This document shows positions 47,242 through 54,711 of a stretch of 64,000 nucleotides of DNA, in pieces. Location: positions 3,690,501 through 3,754,500 of the forward strand of contig NZ_CP092418.1 in NCBI RefSeq assembly GCF_023716485.1. The letters run 5' to 3'. Both the position numbers and the translations under genes were made by a program. The notes below the pieces were generated by a model that was not told the DNA's origin, did no database searches, and was given only the letters and a program-made list of their open reading frames with translations. Numbering within the stretch: position 1 is the first letter of the stretch; each line of letters starts with the position of its first letter. The DNA comes from Microbulbifer variabilis (GTDB lineage: Bacteria; Pseudomonadota; Gammaproteobacteria; Pseudomonadales; Cellvibrionaceae).

Positions 47242-48585
47242 ATGGCAGCTATCGATAAAATGGAAAAAACCGGTAAAAAACAGGAATCTGATTCCAGTGA
47301 AGATTTCAACAGTGAGCTTTTCTTGCTACTCTTTTCCGGAGTTGCTGCATTCTTCACTTATTTTTGTATGTATGCTTTCCGCAAGCCCTTTGCAGCAGCA
47401 TCTTACGCCAACATTTCCGGCTGGGAATTCACTCTAGACTTTAAAACCGCACTTATAATTTCCCAAGTACTGGGTTATGCGTTTTCAAAAATTATCGGGA
47501 TTAAGGTTGTCTCAGAGTTACGGCCATTGCAGCGGGGAAGAATGCTGGTAATTCTAATTCTTTTCAGTCATCTGGCCTTGATAGCATTCGCATTGATCCC
47601 CGCTCCTTATAATGTTGTCATGCTTTTTTTTAATGGTCTCCCACTTGGAATGGTGTGGGGACTAGTATTCAGCTATTTAGAGGGGCGTCGTCTTACTGAA
47701 GCACTAGGCACCATTTTATGTGTTAGCTTAATCGTCTCTTCAGGAGCCGTAAAAGCAGTAGCCGCATATCTAATGCTGGAATGGAAAGTGCCGGAAATCT
47801 GGATGCCTGCAACCGTGGGCTTATTATTTCTACCTGCACTGATTCTATCGACATTTACACTCAGTAGAATTCCCCAACCCAACCAAGCAGACATCCGTGC
47901 ACGAAAACAAAGAGTACCAATGACGAATGAAATGCGTTGGACTTTCGTCAACGAAACGAATCTGGGATTGTTGGCTTTAATCATCGCTTATGTATTCCTA
48001 ACGGCATTTCGTGACTTCTCTGATAATTTCGCTGCAGAGCTTTGGCAAGCTTTGGGTCATGGTCAAGCACCCCAGATCTTCCTTACCAGCACTCTACCCG
48101 TGGCATTGATAGTTTTAGCATCCCTGGCGCTACTTATTTTTGTACGTAACAACTATCGCGCATTGCAGCTAAACCAGCTATTAGTCGCGGCTGGGGGAGC
48201 AATCTGCATAACTTCAACTCTCGCATTTGAGTTAGATATTGTATCCGGGGCTGCCTGGATGATTGGGATCAATATCGGGCTCTATATAGGCTATGTTCCA
48301 TTTAACTGTTTATTATTTGAACGTCTGGTCGCCTGCACCAAGAGCCTAGGTAACGCAGGATTTGTGATTTATCTGGCAGATAGTGCGGGTTATATCGGCA
48401 GCATTAGTGTCATGCTCTATAAGACTTTCGCGCAACCAAACCTAAACTGGTTACAGTTTACTCAGCAACTTTCCTATGCTACTGGTTTTGCATGTATTTT
48501 GTTAATGCTGCTCTCACTTCTTTTCTTTCGCCGCTTGCACCGTAATTCTTCTTCACGGTTGAGGCTTATTACTTCTCCAGTGTAA
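47242..48585 (+). CDS. Multi-pass membrane transporter, DUF5690-like/MFS-type
   Basis: This is a 447-residue protein if started at ATG 47242; ATG 47260 is also possible, and the frame extends to 47107. About 12 membrane helices are visible, beginning with LFLLLFSGVAAFFTYFCMYA. Segments such as MYAFRKPFAAASYA and LGNAGFVIYLADSAGYIG suggest the DUF5690 family of MFS-like proteins, recalled from memory. As first gene of the operon with an FAD oxidase, an HD oxygenase and phnX, it probably brings a phosphonate or its aminoalkyl precursor across the inner membrane. The operator at its promoter ties it to the cluster's regulator. Confidence 0.8.
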   Translation: MAAIDKMEKTGKKQESDSSEDFNSELFLLLFSGVAAFFTYFCMYAFRKPFAAASYANISGWEFTLDFKTALIISQVLGYAFSKIIGIKVVSELRPLQRGRMLVILILFSHLALIAFALIPAPYNVVMLFFNGLPLGMVWGLVFSYLEGRRLTEALGTILCVSLIVSSGAVKAVAAYLMLEWKVPEIWMPATVGLLFLPALILSTFTLSRIPQPNQADIRARKQRVPMTNEMRWTFVNETNLGLLALIIAYVFLTAFRDFSDNFAAELWQALGHGQAPQIFLTSTLPVALIVLASLALLIFVRNNYRALQLNQLLVAAGGAICITSTLAFELDIVSGAAWMIGINIGLYIGYVPFNCLLFERLVACTKSLGNAGFVIYLADSAGYIGSISVMLYKTFAQPNLNWLQFTQQLSYATGFACILLMLLSLLFFRRLHRNSSSRLRLITSPV

Positions 48586-48604
48586 AAAAGGCTATAGAGC
48601 AGTT

Positions 48605-49789
48605 ATGAAATTTGATATTGCCATTGTCGGTGCCGGGATATTAGGCAGTTTTGCTGCTTACCATGCACTCAAATCCGGAAAAAAAGTACTGTTAATTGAA
48701 GCCAGCACTAAGCCTCACGGAGCCACGGTACGCAATTTTGGCCAAGTAGTACCATCTGGTATGAATCTAAAACTATGGCGAAATCTGGGGCGACGATCGC
48801 TGGAACTTTATGGCGAGTTGGCGACAATAATGCCGGACGCACTCTGGCAGAATGGCTCTCTCTACGTGGCTTCTTCTTTAGAAGAGGCCAATCTACTAGA
48901 GGAAATGCATGAGATTAATCGTGAGACTAACTACGTTTCCAAGCTTCTTACCTCGACGCAGTGTCACAAGAAAATTAATTTACTAAAGCAGAGTTACTGC
49001 CATGGTGGCCTCTACTATCCACAGGAAATGAGTGCCGAAAGCTCCCTGCTAATGAAGTATTTTTGGAAACTACTTGAAGACACGAAAAATTTACATTTTA
49101 AGAAGGCATCTCCGGTAATAGCCGTAGTGGAAGTCAAAAATGGGGTCCAGCTTCGCTGCTCAACAGGTGAGTCTTTTATTTCAGAACAGGTAATGATTTG
49201 TTGTGGCCACCAACTTAGTCATTTATTTCCGCACTTATTACAAACAGAACAACTACAGCTTAGTAAATTGCAGATGTTGCGCACCCAAAAAATCAAGGGA
49301 GTCAAAATACCAGGGAACCTGCTTACAGGTCTGACAATACGCCGCTATGAAGCATTTAAAAGTTGTCCTAATTATAAAAATCTACCGAAGCCTCATATTG
49401 ATCCAAGCTATGGAAAATTTGGTATCCACCTTCTGTTTCGACAATCTGCCGATGGCAGCATCATCATTGGCGATTCTCATGAGTACTTCACTGCCCAGGA
49501 CTCAGGCAGTTTGGACTATGAAATATGTCAGGAAATCAACTCACTGATGTTAGCCGAAGCCAAGCGTATCCTTAATCTACCCTATTTAAATGTTGCCAGG
49601 ATTTGGAATGGCTATTACAGCCAGGAAAGTAGCCAAGGCGTACTCCTAAAATCCACAACAGAAAATATTCATTTAATAACCGGTATTGGAGGAAAAGGTA
49701 TGACAACCGGACCAGCATTAATGGAACGGGTGGTGAAGGGTATTTTGGACAAGATCCCTCTAGATGAGTGCTTAATCGATGAGAGCTAA
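48605..49789 (+). CDS. TIGR03364-type FAD-dependent oxidoreductase of phosphonate clusters
   Basis: This 394-residue DAO-family flavoprotein opens with DIAIVGAGILGSFAAYHAL (FAD-binding GxGxxG) and the LLIEASTKPHGATVRNFGQV segment seen in TIGR03364 proteins, and closes with TGIGGKGMTTGPALMERV. Members occur beside phosphonoacetaldehyde hydrolase genes, and recent work links such flavoenzymes to oxidising aminoethylphosphonate or its N-alkyl forms. Here it probably makes phosphonoacetaldehyde for PhnX, since no PhnW transaminase is nearby. It lies 19 bases behind the transporter and overlaps the next gene by 11 bases. Confidence 0.88.
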   Translation: MKFDIAIVGAGILGSFAAYHALKSGKKVLLIEASTKPHGATVRNFGQVVPSGMNLKLWRNLGRRSLELYGELATIMPDALWQNGSLYVASSLEEANLLEEMHEINRETNYVSKLLTSTQCHKKINLLKQSYCHGGLYYPQEMSAESSLLMKYFWKLLEDTKNLHFKKASPVIAVVEVKNGVQLRCSTGESFISEQVMICCGHQLSHLFPHLLQTEQLQLSKLQMLRTQKIKGVKIPGNLLTGLTIRRYEAFKSCPNYKNLPKPHIDPSYGKFGIHLLFRQSADGSIIIGDSHEYFTAQDSGSLDYEICQEINSLMLAEAKRILNLPYLNVARIWNGYYSQESSQGVLLKSTTENIHLITGIGGKGMTTGPALMERVVKGILDKIPLDECLIDES

Positions 49790-50333
49790 TGTTGTAGATA
49801 AAATTAAACAGTTATTTTTGCAGTACGGGAATTTAACACTTGGAGAAAAATGCACGCAGCTACAGCATGCTACCCAGTGTGCCACCCTGGCGGAACACTC
49901 TGGTATCTCCGGTGAAATGACTGTTGCAGCGTTTCTTCATGATATCGGCCATCTCCACGCTATAAAGGAAAAAATACCCGGGACGGATACTGAAGGCTAC
50001 AGTGCACATGACCTAATAGGTGCAGATTTACTCGAAAGGTGGGGTTTTCCCAATACAGTCACAAAGCCTATCGCCCTCCATGTTCAAGCTAAAAGATTTT
50101 TAATGAGTACAGATAACATTTATGAGACACGGCTATCCGCAGCAAGCCACAAAACCCTAAAAAAACAAGGAAAAAGAATGACAGATAAAGAAAAAGATAA
50201 TTTTCTTAATACCCCATTCGCCGAGGATGCTCTACGTCTGCGCGAGTGGGATGATTCAGGAAAAGTGCCTGGTTTAGCCGTAGCTCCTTTGGATCACTGG
50301 CTAAAGATCTGCTCAAAGGTACTTAGTCGATAG
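49779..50333 (+). CDS. Phosphonate-cluster HD-domain protein (TIGR03276, PhnZ-like oxygenase)
   Basis: This 184-residue HD-domain protein has His in LQHATQCATLAE, the HD pair in AAFLHDIGH, and further His in SAHDLIGADLL and ALHVQAKRF, the ligand pattern of the diiron oxygenase PhnZ. PhnZ cleaves hydroxylated aminoethylphosphonate to glycine and phosphate. It overlaps the FAD gene by 11 bases, so the two are translationally coupled. Its usual partner PhnY is absent, so its substrate here may differ. Confidence 0.85.
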   Translation: MRANVVDKIKQLFLQYGNLTLGEKCTQLQHATQCATLAEHSGISGEMTVAAFLHDIGHLHAIKEKIPGTDTEGYSAHDLIGADLLERWGFPNTVTKPIALHVQAKRFLMSTDNIYETRLSAASHKTLKKQGKRMTDKEKDNFLNTPFAEDALRLREWDDSGKVPGLAVAPLDHWLKICSKVLSR

Positions 50334-50382
50334 ATATTTTACCGCTCAACTCCCTTATCAATTACCAAAAAGGAGATAATCC

Positions 50383-51192
50383 ATGGAACCACTGCAACTT
50401 AAAGCTGCTATCCTCGACTGGGCCGGAACCTTAGTAGATTTTGGCTCCCGCGCCCCTTTACAAGCGTTTATGCAAATTTTTGCTGAGGCTGGAGTTACGG
50501 TCAGTGAAGAGCAAACCCGTATTCCAATGGGTACTGAGAAGAAAGAACATATTCGCCAGATGCTACAACAAAATTCCATTCAAACTGCCTGGCAAGTGGT
50601 TCATGGGCGCCCATCCCAGGAATCTGATATAGACGGACTATATCGCCGTCTGGCCCCGATACAGATTCAGGAAATCGATAGGCACAGCCAAATAATACCC
50701 GGAGCCGACAAACTATTTGTCCGCTTGCGTGAGCGTAATATACGTATTGGTAGCACCACAGGTTACAGTCGCATAATGATTGAAGGCATGCTTGTAAAAG
50801 CTCAACAACAAGGCCTAGAGCCCGACTGTGTTATTGCAGCAGATGAAGCTGTGGGCGCAAGACCAGGACCCGCAGCTGCATTAAAGAACGTCATTGAAAT
50901 GGAAATCCCGTCTGTCAACCAATGTGTCAAGATTGATGATACCGCCGCAGGCATTTATGAGGGGCGCAATGCCGGCATGTGGACAGTTGCAGTGGTACTT
51001 TCAGGAAATGCTTCGGGATTATCCCTGGGAAGTTGGCAAGCACTCTCGGAGGAAGAAAAAAGAAATCACAGTATTGGCGCTTATCAAAAACTTGAGAATT
51101 GCGGCGCTCATTATTTGATAGACGATATCAATAAGCTTGAACCCGTACTGGTCGATATCAATCGCCGACTGGCTCTTGGACAACGCCCCTGA
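50383..51192 (+). CDS. phnX: Phosphonoacetaldehyde hydrolase
   Basis: This 269-residue HAD-superfamily phosphonatase splits phosphonoacetaldehyde to acetaldehyde and phosphate. ILDWAGTLVDFG carries the nucleophilic Asp, MGTEKKEHIRQML the Schiff-base lysine, and GRPSQESD, STTGYSR and CVKIDDTAAGI the remaining family motifs. One loop reads ADEAVGARPGP where most PhnX have a DDV-type sequence, a mild divergence. The start has AGGAG eight bases upstream. It is the terminal step of this operon. Confidence 0.92.
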   Translation: MEPLQLKAAILDWAGTLVDFGSRAPLQAFMQIFAEAGVTVSEEQTRIPMGTEKKEHIRQMLQQNSIQTAWQVVHGRPSQESDIDGLYRRLAPIQIQEIDRHSQIIPGADKLFVRLRERNIRIGSTTGYSRIMIEGMLVKAQQQGLEPDCVIAADEAVGARPGPAAALKNVIEMEIPSVNQCVKIDDTAAGIYEGRNAGMWTVAVVLSGNASGLSLGSWQALSEEEKRNHSIGAYQKLENCGAHYLIDDINKLEPVLVDINRRLALGQRP

Positions 51193-51271
51193 TAGGCTAT
51201 CAAACTTCAGGAATACCAGTTTGGTAGCCCAGGCTTAAGACCGAGTTTCAGTCAAACCCAAGAGAAATACT

Positions 51272-51973
51272 GTGTCCTCCAGTTACGTAGAAATTAAATC
51301 ACATATCCAATTGTTGATCGGTAATGGTCGCCTGGCCGCCAATCACAAGCTGCCCGCTGAGCGCGAGCTGGCGGAGCAGCTGCAAGTCACACGTATTACT
51401 TTACGAGATGGTTTAAACCGTCTTGAAGGTGAGGGACTGGTGTACCGACAAAATCGCAGAGGCTGGTTTGTTGCACCAAATCGATTTGTGATGAACCCGA
51501 CACAAAAGGTAAATTTCAACTCCATGGCCCGACAACAGGGTTTTAGAGCAACCACCAAAGTACTTGGGGTCCGTAAGCTGACCGTAAGACACAATATTTA
51601 TTCCGCCTTTAACGCCACTAAAAGTACCAGGTACTTTGAAATCCGAAGAGTCCGCTACCTGGACCAAAGGCCAGTTATGGTAGAAGAGAGTTATCTCTCA
51701 TCAGAGTGTTTTCCTGAATTATCTGACTTCGATTTATCCGGATCTATTACCGAAATATTACAAGATAATTATAGGGTAAATATCACTCACGAGCGCTGTA
51801 ATATTCAGGTTGCGAACCTGGAGTTGCAATATGCAGAGCCATTGGGTATACACGCTGGTGCTCCAGGCCTGAGAATCTTAAGACTTCGCTATGATTCTGC
51901 TGAATATCTGATTGATTACAATATTGAATACTGGCTACCCCACGCCATAGAAATGGAAGTAGCCACTAGATAG
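51272..51973 (+). CDS. GntR/HutC-family (UTRA domain) regulator
   Basis: This is a 233-residue repressor-type protein. The winged helix reads LPAERELAEQLQVTRITLRD then LEGEGLVYRQNRRGWFV, and a UTRA effector domain follows with RYFEIRRVRYLDQRPVMVEE. It starts at GTG 51272. It lies 79 bases after phnX in the same direction. Operators of HutC-type GntR proteins resemble TGGTCTAGACCA, three copies of which lie in this cluster, so it very likely controls the receptor, the operon and the phosphodiesterase, with a phosphonate or metabolite as inducer. Confidence 0.9.
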   Translation: MSSSYVEIKSHIQLLIGNGRLAANHKLPAERELAEQLQVTRITLRDGLNRLEGEGLVYRQNRRGWFVAPNRFVMNPTQKVNFNSMARQQGFRATTKVLGVRKLTVRHNIYSAFNATKSTRYFEIRRVRYLDQRPVMVEESYLSSECFPELSDFDLSGSITEILQDNYRVNITHERCNIQVANLELQYAEPLGIHAGAPGLRILRLRYDSAEYLIDYNIEYWLPHAIEMEVATR

Positions 51974-52130
51974 TACTTATTTTTTAACGCACCTAAAAAA
52001 TTCCTTGCTCTTTAATTTTAATGAGGGAGATTGGTTAGTTGTTAGCTTTTAAATAGCTGTCTTTTCTTTGCAGTATCGCTGTAAAAATCCCTTCATTGGG
52101 ATTTAATAGCTATCGTCTATTCTATCATTA

Positions 52131-52144
52131 CTGGTCTAGACCAG
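52131..52144 (+). promoter_or_regulatory. GntR-type operator before the phosphodiesterase gene
   Basis: CTGGTCTAGACCAG is a perfect 14-bp palindrome, 29 bases before the start codon. TATCAT (52123-52128) two bases upstream is a plausible -10 element, the same layout as the other two sites. Confidence 0.75.
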
Positions 52145-52173
52145 AAAATCATTGAAAATACGGGATATTCGAT

Positions 52174-53934
52174 ATGAAGACACTTATCTCCTGCCTGTTG
52201 TTAATTTCGTTTGTTTCCAGTAACCAATTCGTTTTTGCCCAGAATAATAAAAAGGTACTTCTAATTGGCGTTGATGGGCTCCAGTACGAAAAGCTCAAGG
52301 ATATAGACACCCCCAATTATGATCGATTAATTCTACACAAGGCTTATACCGGTGGTATCAGTGGCTCTCAAAGTCAACAGGACACTAAAAGTGGCCCCGG
52401 CTGGTCCACTATCCTTACAGGAGTTTGGGTTGACAAGCACCAAGTCACGTCCAATGACTCAGGCCTGGCAAATGCAGAATTCCCCAGTTTGTTCAAACGG
52501 ATAAAGGAGGCTGATAATAGCCTTTGGGTGGGCAGCATATCCCATTGGAGCCCTATAAATACCAACTTTTTTACTACCGACCTGGCACAGGCTAACCTAG
52601 TTTTAAGTGGCCTTTCCGATGCGGATGTCACCACACGCGGCGTGCAGGAAATAGCCTCAGGTCATGTGGATTTCCTTTTCCTACACCTGGATGATCCCGA
52701 TGGTGTCGGTCACAGCTCCTGTTTTGGCAATCACTATAACGAAAGCATTCGCACAAGCGACACTCAGCTGGGCGCTCTGTTAGATGCCGTAGATACACGT
52801 ATTGCAAAAGGTGAAGAATGGTTAGTGCTTGTAACTACAGACCACGGCCGTGATTCTCGCGGCTGCGGGCATGGGGCACAAACTGCCAGCGAGAAAACAA
52901 TTTTTATTGGCAGTAATTTGCCGTTAAATGCTGAGCACAGCGAGTTTATTGGAGATATCCACAATGGAGATTTCAATGGAATTTATGGCCATGCTGCCCA
53001 AACCTCCATTGCACCAACGGTGTTGCGTTTTATGGATATTGAGCTGCAAACGAATTGGAAGCTGGATGGTAACCCACTGATTGGCAGCCCTGGAATACGT
53101 AAAATGATGGCTGCTGACAATAAGACAATTAAATGGTATTCCACAGATAGCGGACCCGTGGAGATTCACCAGAACGACCAGTTCATTGATGTCGTCGACG
53201 CTAGCTCACAAAGCTGGACCGACTATACAGAAGCACAGGGAGTCCTGGACTATGTATTCGTACATAACGATACCCCTGTTGCTTTGCGTAAATCGGCCCT
53301 GGAAATTACTGCTGGCCTGGACTGGGGCAGTGCACGTGCTTACTATTTTCGCGGTGACGATCAATATGTACGCTACAATAAAACCCTGGACAAAGCCTCT
53401 AGCGGTTATCCACGCATAACCAATAACAGTACATGGCCTGGCTTGGGCGACTATGCCCACCTGATTGTTGCTGCATTTAAAGCCAACAGTGACAAAGGCT
53501 ATTTCTTCTTAAATGACGGGCGTTACCTGCGCTATGACCTCAATGAAGATCGGGTCGATTCCGGCTATCCCAAATTGGTGGACAACAATACTTGGCCTGG
53601 TTTGGCTACCTACGCGACAAAAATTCGCGCTGTCCTGAAATGGCCTAATAGCAAAGTTTATTTCTTTCTCAAAGACGGGAATTATTTACGCTATGACCTG
53701 GAAGAAGACCAACTTGACAGCGGCTACCCCCAACCTATCAATGACAGCAATTGGCCAGGACTCGGTCCTTATGCTACGGAGATTACCGCAGCCCACCAAT
53801 GGAACGCATTTCGTGCATATTTTTTCCTCAAAAACCAGCGCTATATACGCTACTCCATCACATCTGATCAAGCATACAGTGGGTATCCGAGAACAACAGA
53901 TAATGAAACCTGGCCAGGCTTGATGACCCCCTGA
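52174..53934 (+). CDS. Exported alkaline-phosphatase-superfamily phosphodiesterase fused to a hemopexin-like propeller
   Basis: This is a 586-residue protein. The signal peptide is cleaved near VFA-QNN. The catalytic domain (about 28-340) belongs to the type I phosphodiesterase/nucleotide pyrophosphatase group: metal ligand Asp34 in IGVDGLQ, probable nucleophile Ser74 in KSGPGWSTILTG, HLDDPDGVGH, and metal ligands Asp223-His224 in TTDHGRD. Residues about 377-584 form four hemopexin-type repeats with recurrent YFFL, RYDL and SGYP...WPGL elements, making a beta-propeller likely to bind a surface or polymer. Its own copy of the cluster operator places it in the phosphonate regulon. It may release phosphonate from an ester, lipid or glycan; phosphonoacetate hydrolase is a distant member of the same superfamily. 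Confidence 0.88.
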   Translation: MKTLISCLLLISFVSSNQFVFAQNNKKVLLIGVDGLQYEKLKDIDTPNYDRLILHKAYTGGISGSQSQQDTKSGPGWSTILTGVWVDKHQVTSNDSGLANAEFPSLFKRIKEADNSLWVGSISHWSPINTNFFTTDLAQANLVLSGLSDADVTTRGVQEIASGHVDFLFLHLDDPDGVGHSSCFGNHYNESIRTSDTQLGALLDAVDTRIAKGEEWLVLVTTDHGRDSRGCGHGAQTASEKTIFIGSNLPLNAEHSEFIGDIHNGDFNGIYGHAAQTSIAPTVLRFMDIELQTNWKLDGNPLIGSPGIRKMMAADNKTIKWYSTDSGPVEIHQNDQFIDVVDASSQSWTDYTEAQGVLDYVFVHNDTPVALRKSALEITAGLDWGSARAYYFRGDDQYVRYNKTLDKASSGYPRITNNSTWPGLGDYAHLIVAAFKANSDKGYFFLNDGRYLRYDLNEDRVDSGYPKLVDNNTWPGLATYATKIRAVLKWPNSKVYFFLKDGNYLRYDLEEDQLDSGYPQPINDSNWPGLGPYATEITAAHQWNAFRAYFFLKNQRYIRYSITSDQAYSGYPRTTDNETWPGLMTP

Positions 53935-53938
53935 TTCA

Positions 53939-54679
53939 CTACCAGGGCAAACGGCTACCATCCCAAAAAAACAGATTACCACTATCGGCGGGCGCCAGTT
54001 GTTGTAGTACATCCACAATACGCCCGGCACTCAGTGCCGGGCTGTATAATTTTCCCGGCGCCAGATTACCCTGGAAGGGTTTGGAAAGTGCTGTATCCGT
54101 AGTGCCCGGATGAATTGCTACCACACAACTGTTTTCCAATCGGCGCCCCCATTCAATAGACAGGTTTTTTACCAACATATTGAGTGACGCCTTGCTGATA
54201 CGATAGCTATACCAGCCCCCCAACTCATTATCGCCAATACTACCCACCTTGGCAGACAGGGATACCCATAGCAGCGGCTGCTTGCGTTGTAATTTTCTAT
54301 CCAGCGCCTGGGCCAGATGCATATGAGTAAGGAGGTTGATACGCATAGACTGTATCAACCAATCATCCTCACATTGCGCTAGAGATTTTTCCGGGCCATG
54401 GAATTCATCGTGCAACAATCCACAACAGTTAATTACCCAGTCAGGCGGAGAGGAAAATTCAGAAAGGAAAGTCTCGACAGCCCTGATAGAGTGCTCGTCC
54501 GCGAGAGAGACTGTCAGGTGACGACGCTCGCCGGCGTGTCCAGGTACCCGATCTACTGTACCACGGCTCAAAGTCACCAAAGTAATATCGGGATAGCGCC
54601 GAACGATTTCGGCGCCGATCGCGCGAGCCAAACCGCCCGAGGCACCAGCCAGTAATACCATCCTTGGTTGATCAAACAT
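53939..54679 (-). CDS. Short-chain dehydrogenase/reductase
   Basis: This is a 246-residue SDR from ATG 54679, which has GGAGG five bases upstream; the frame extends to 54691. It has a nucleotide loop LLAGASGGLARAIG, VINCCGLLHD, the active site YSYRISKASLN (Tyr and Lys) and a Ser in LLWVSLSAKVGSIGD. It resembles the C-factor-like SDRs of gammaproteobacteria. The substrate is unknown. It follows the decarboxylase gene by 32 bases and may share its transcript. Confidence 0.88.
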   Translation of the reverse strand: MFDQPRMVLLAGASGGLARAIGAEIVRRYPDITLVTLSRGTVDRVPGHAGERRHLTVSLADEHSIRAVETFLSEFSSPPDWVINCCGLLHDEFHGPEKSLAQCEDDWLIQSMRINLLTHMHLAQALDRKLQRKQPLLWVSLSAKVGSIGDNELGGWYSYRISKASLNMLVKNLSIEWGRRLENSCVVAIHPGTTDTALSKPFQGNLAPGKLYSPALSAGRIVDVLQQLAPADSGNLFFWDGSRLPW

Positions 54680-54711
54680 ACCGGCCTCCATGCCGGATAG
54701 CTCGTGTGGCT

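Noticed and set aside
49779..50333. HD-domain protein considered as a nucleotide phosphohydrolase or signalling phosphodiesterase
   Set aside because: The ligand pattern and the position in a phosphonate operon fit TIGR03276/PhnZ-like oxygenases better.
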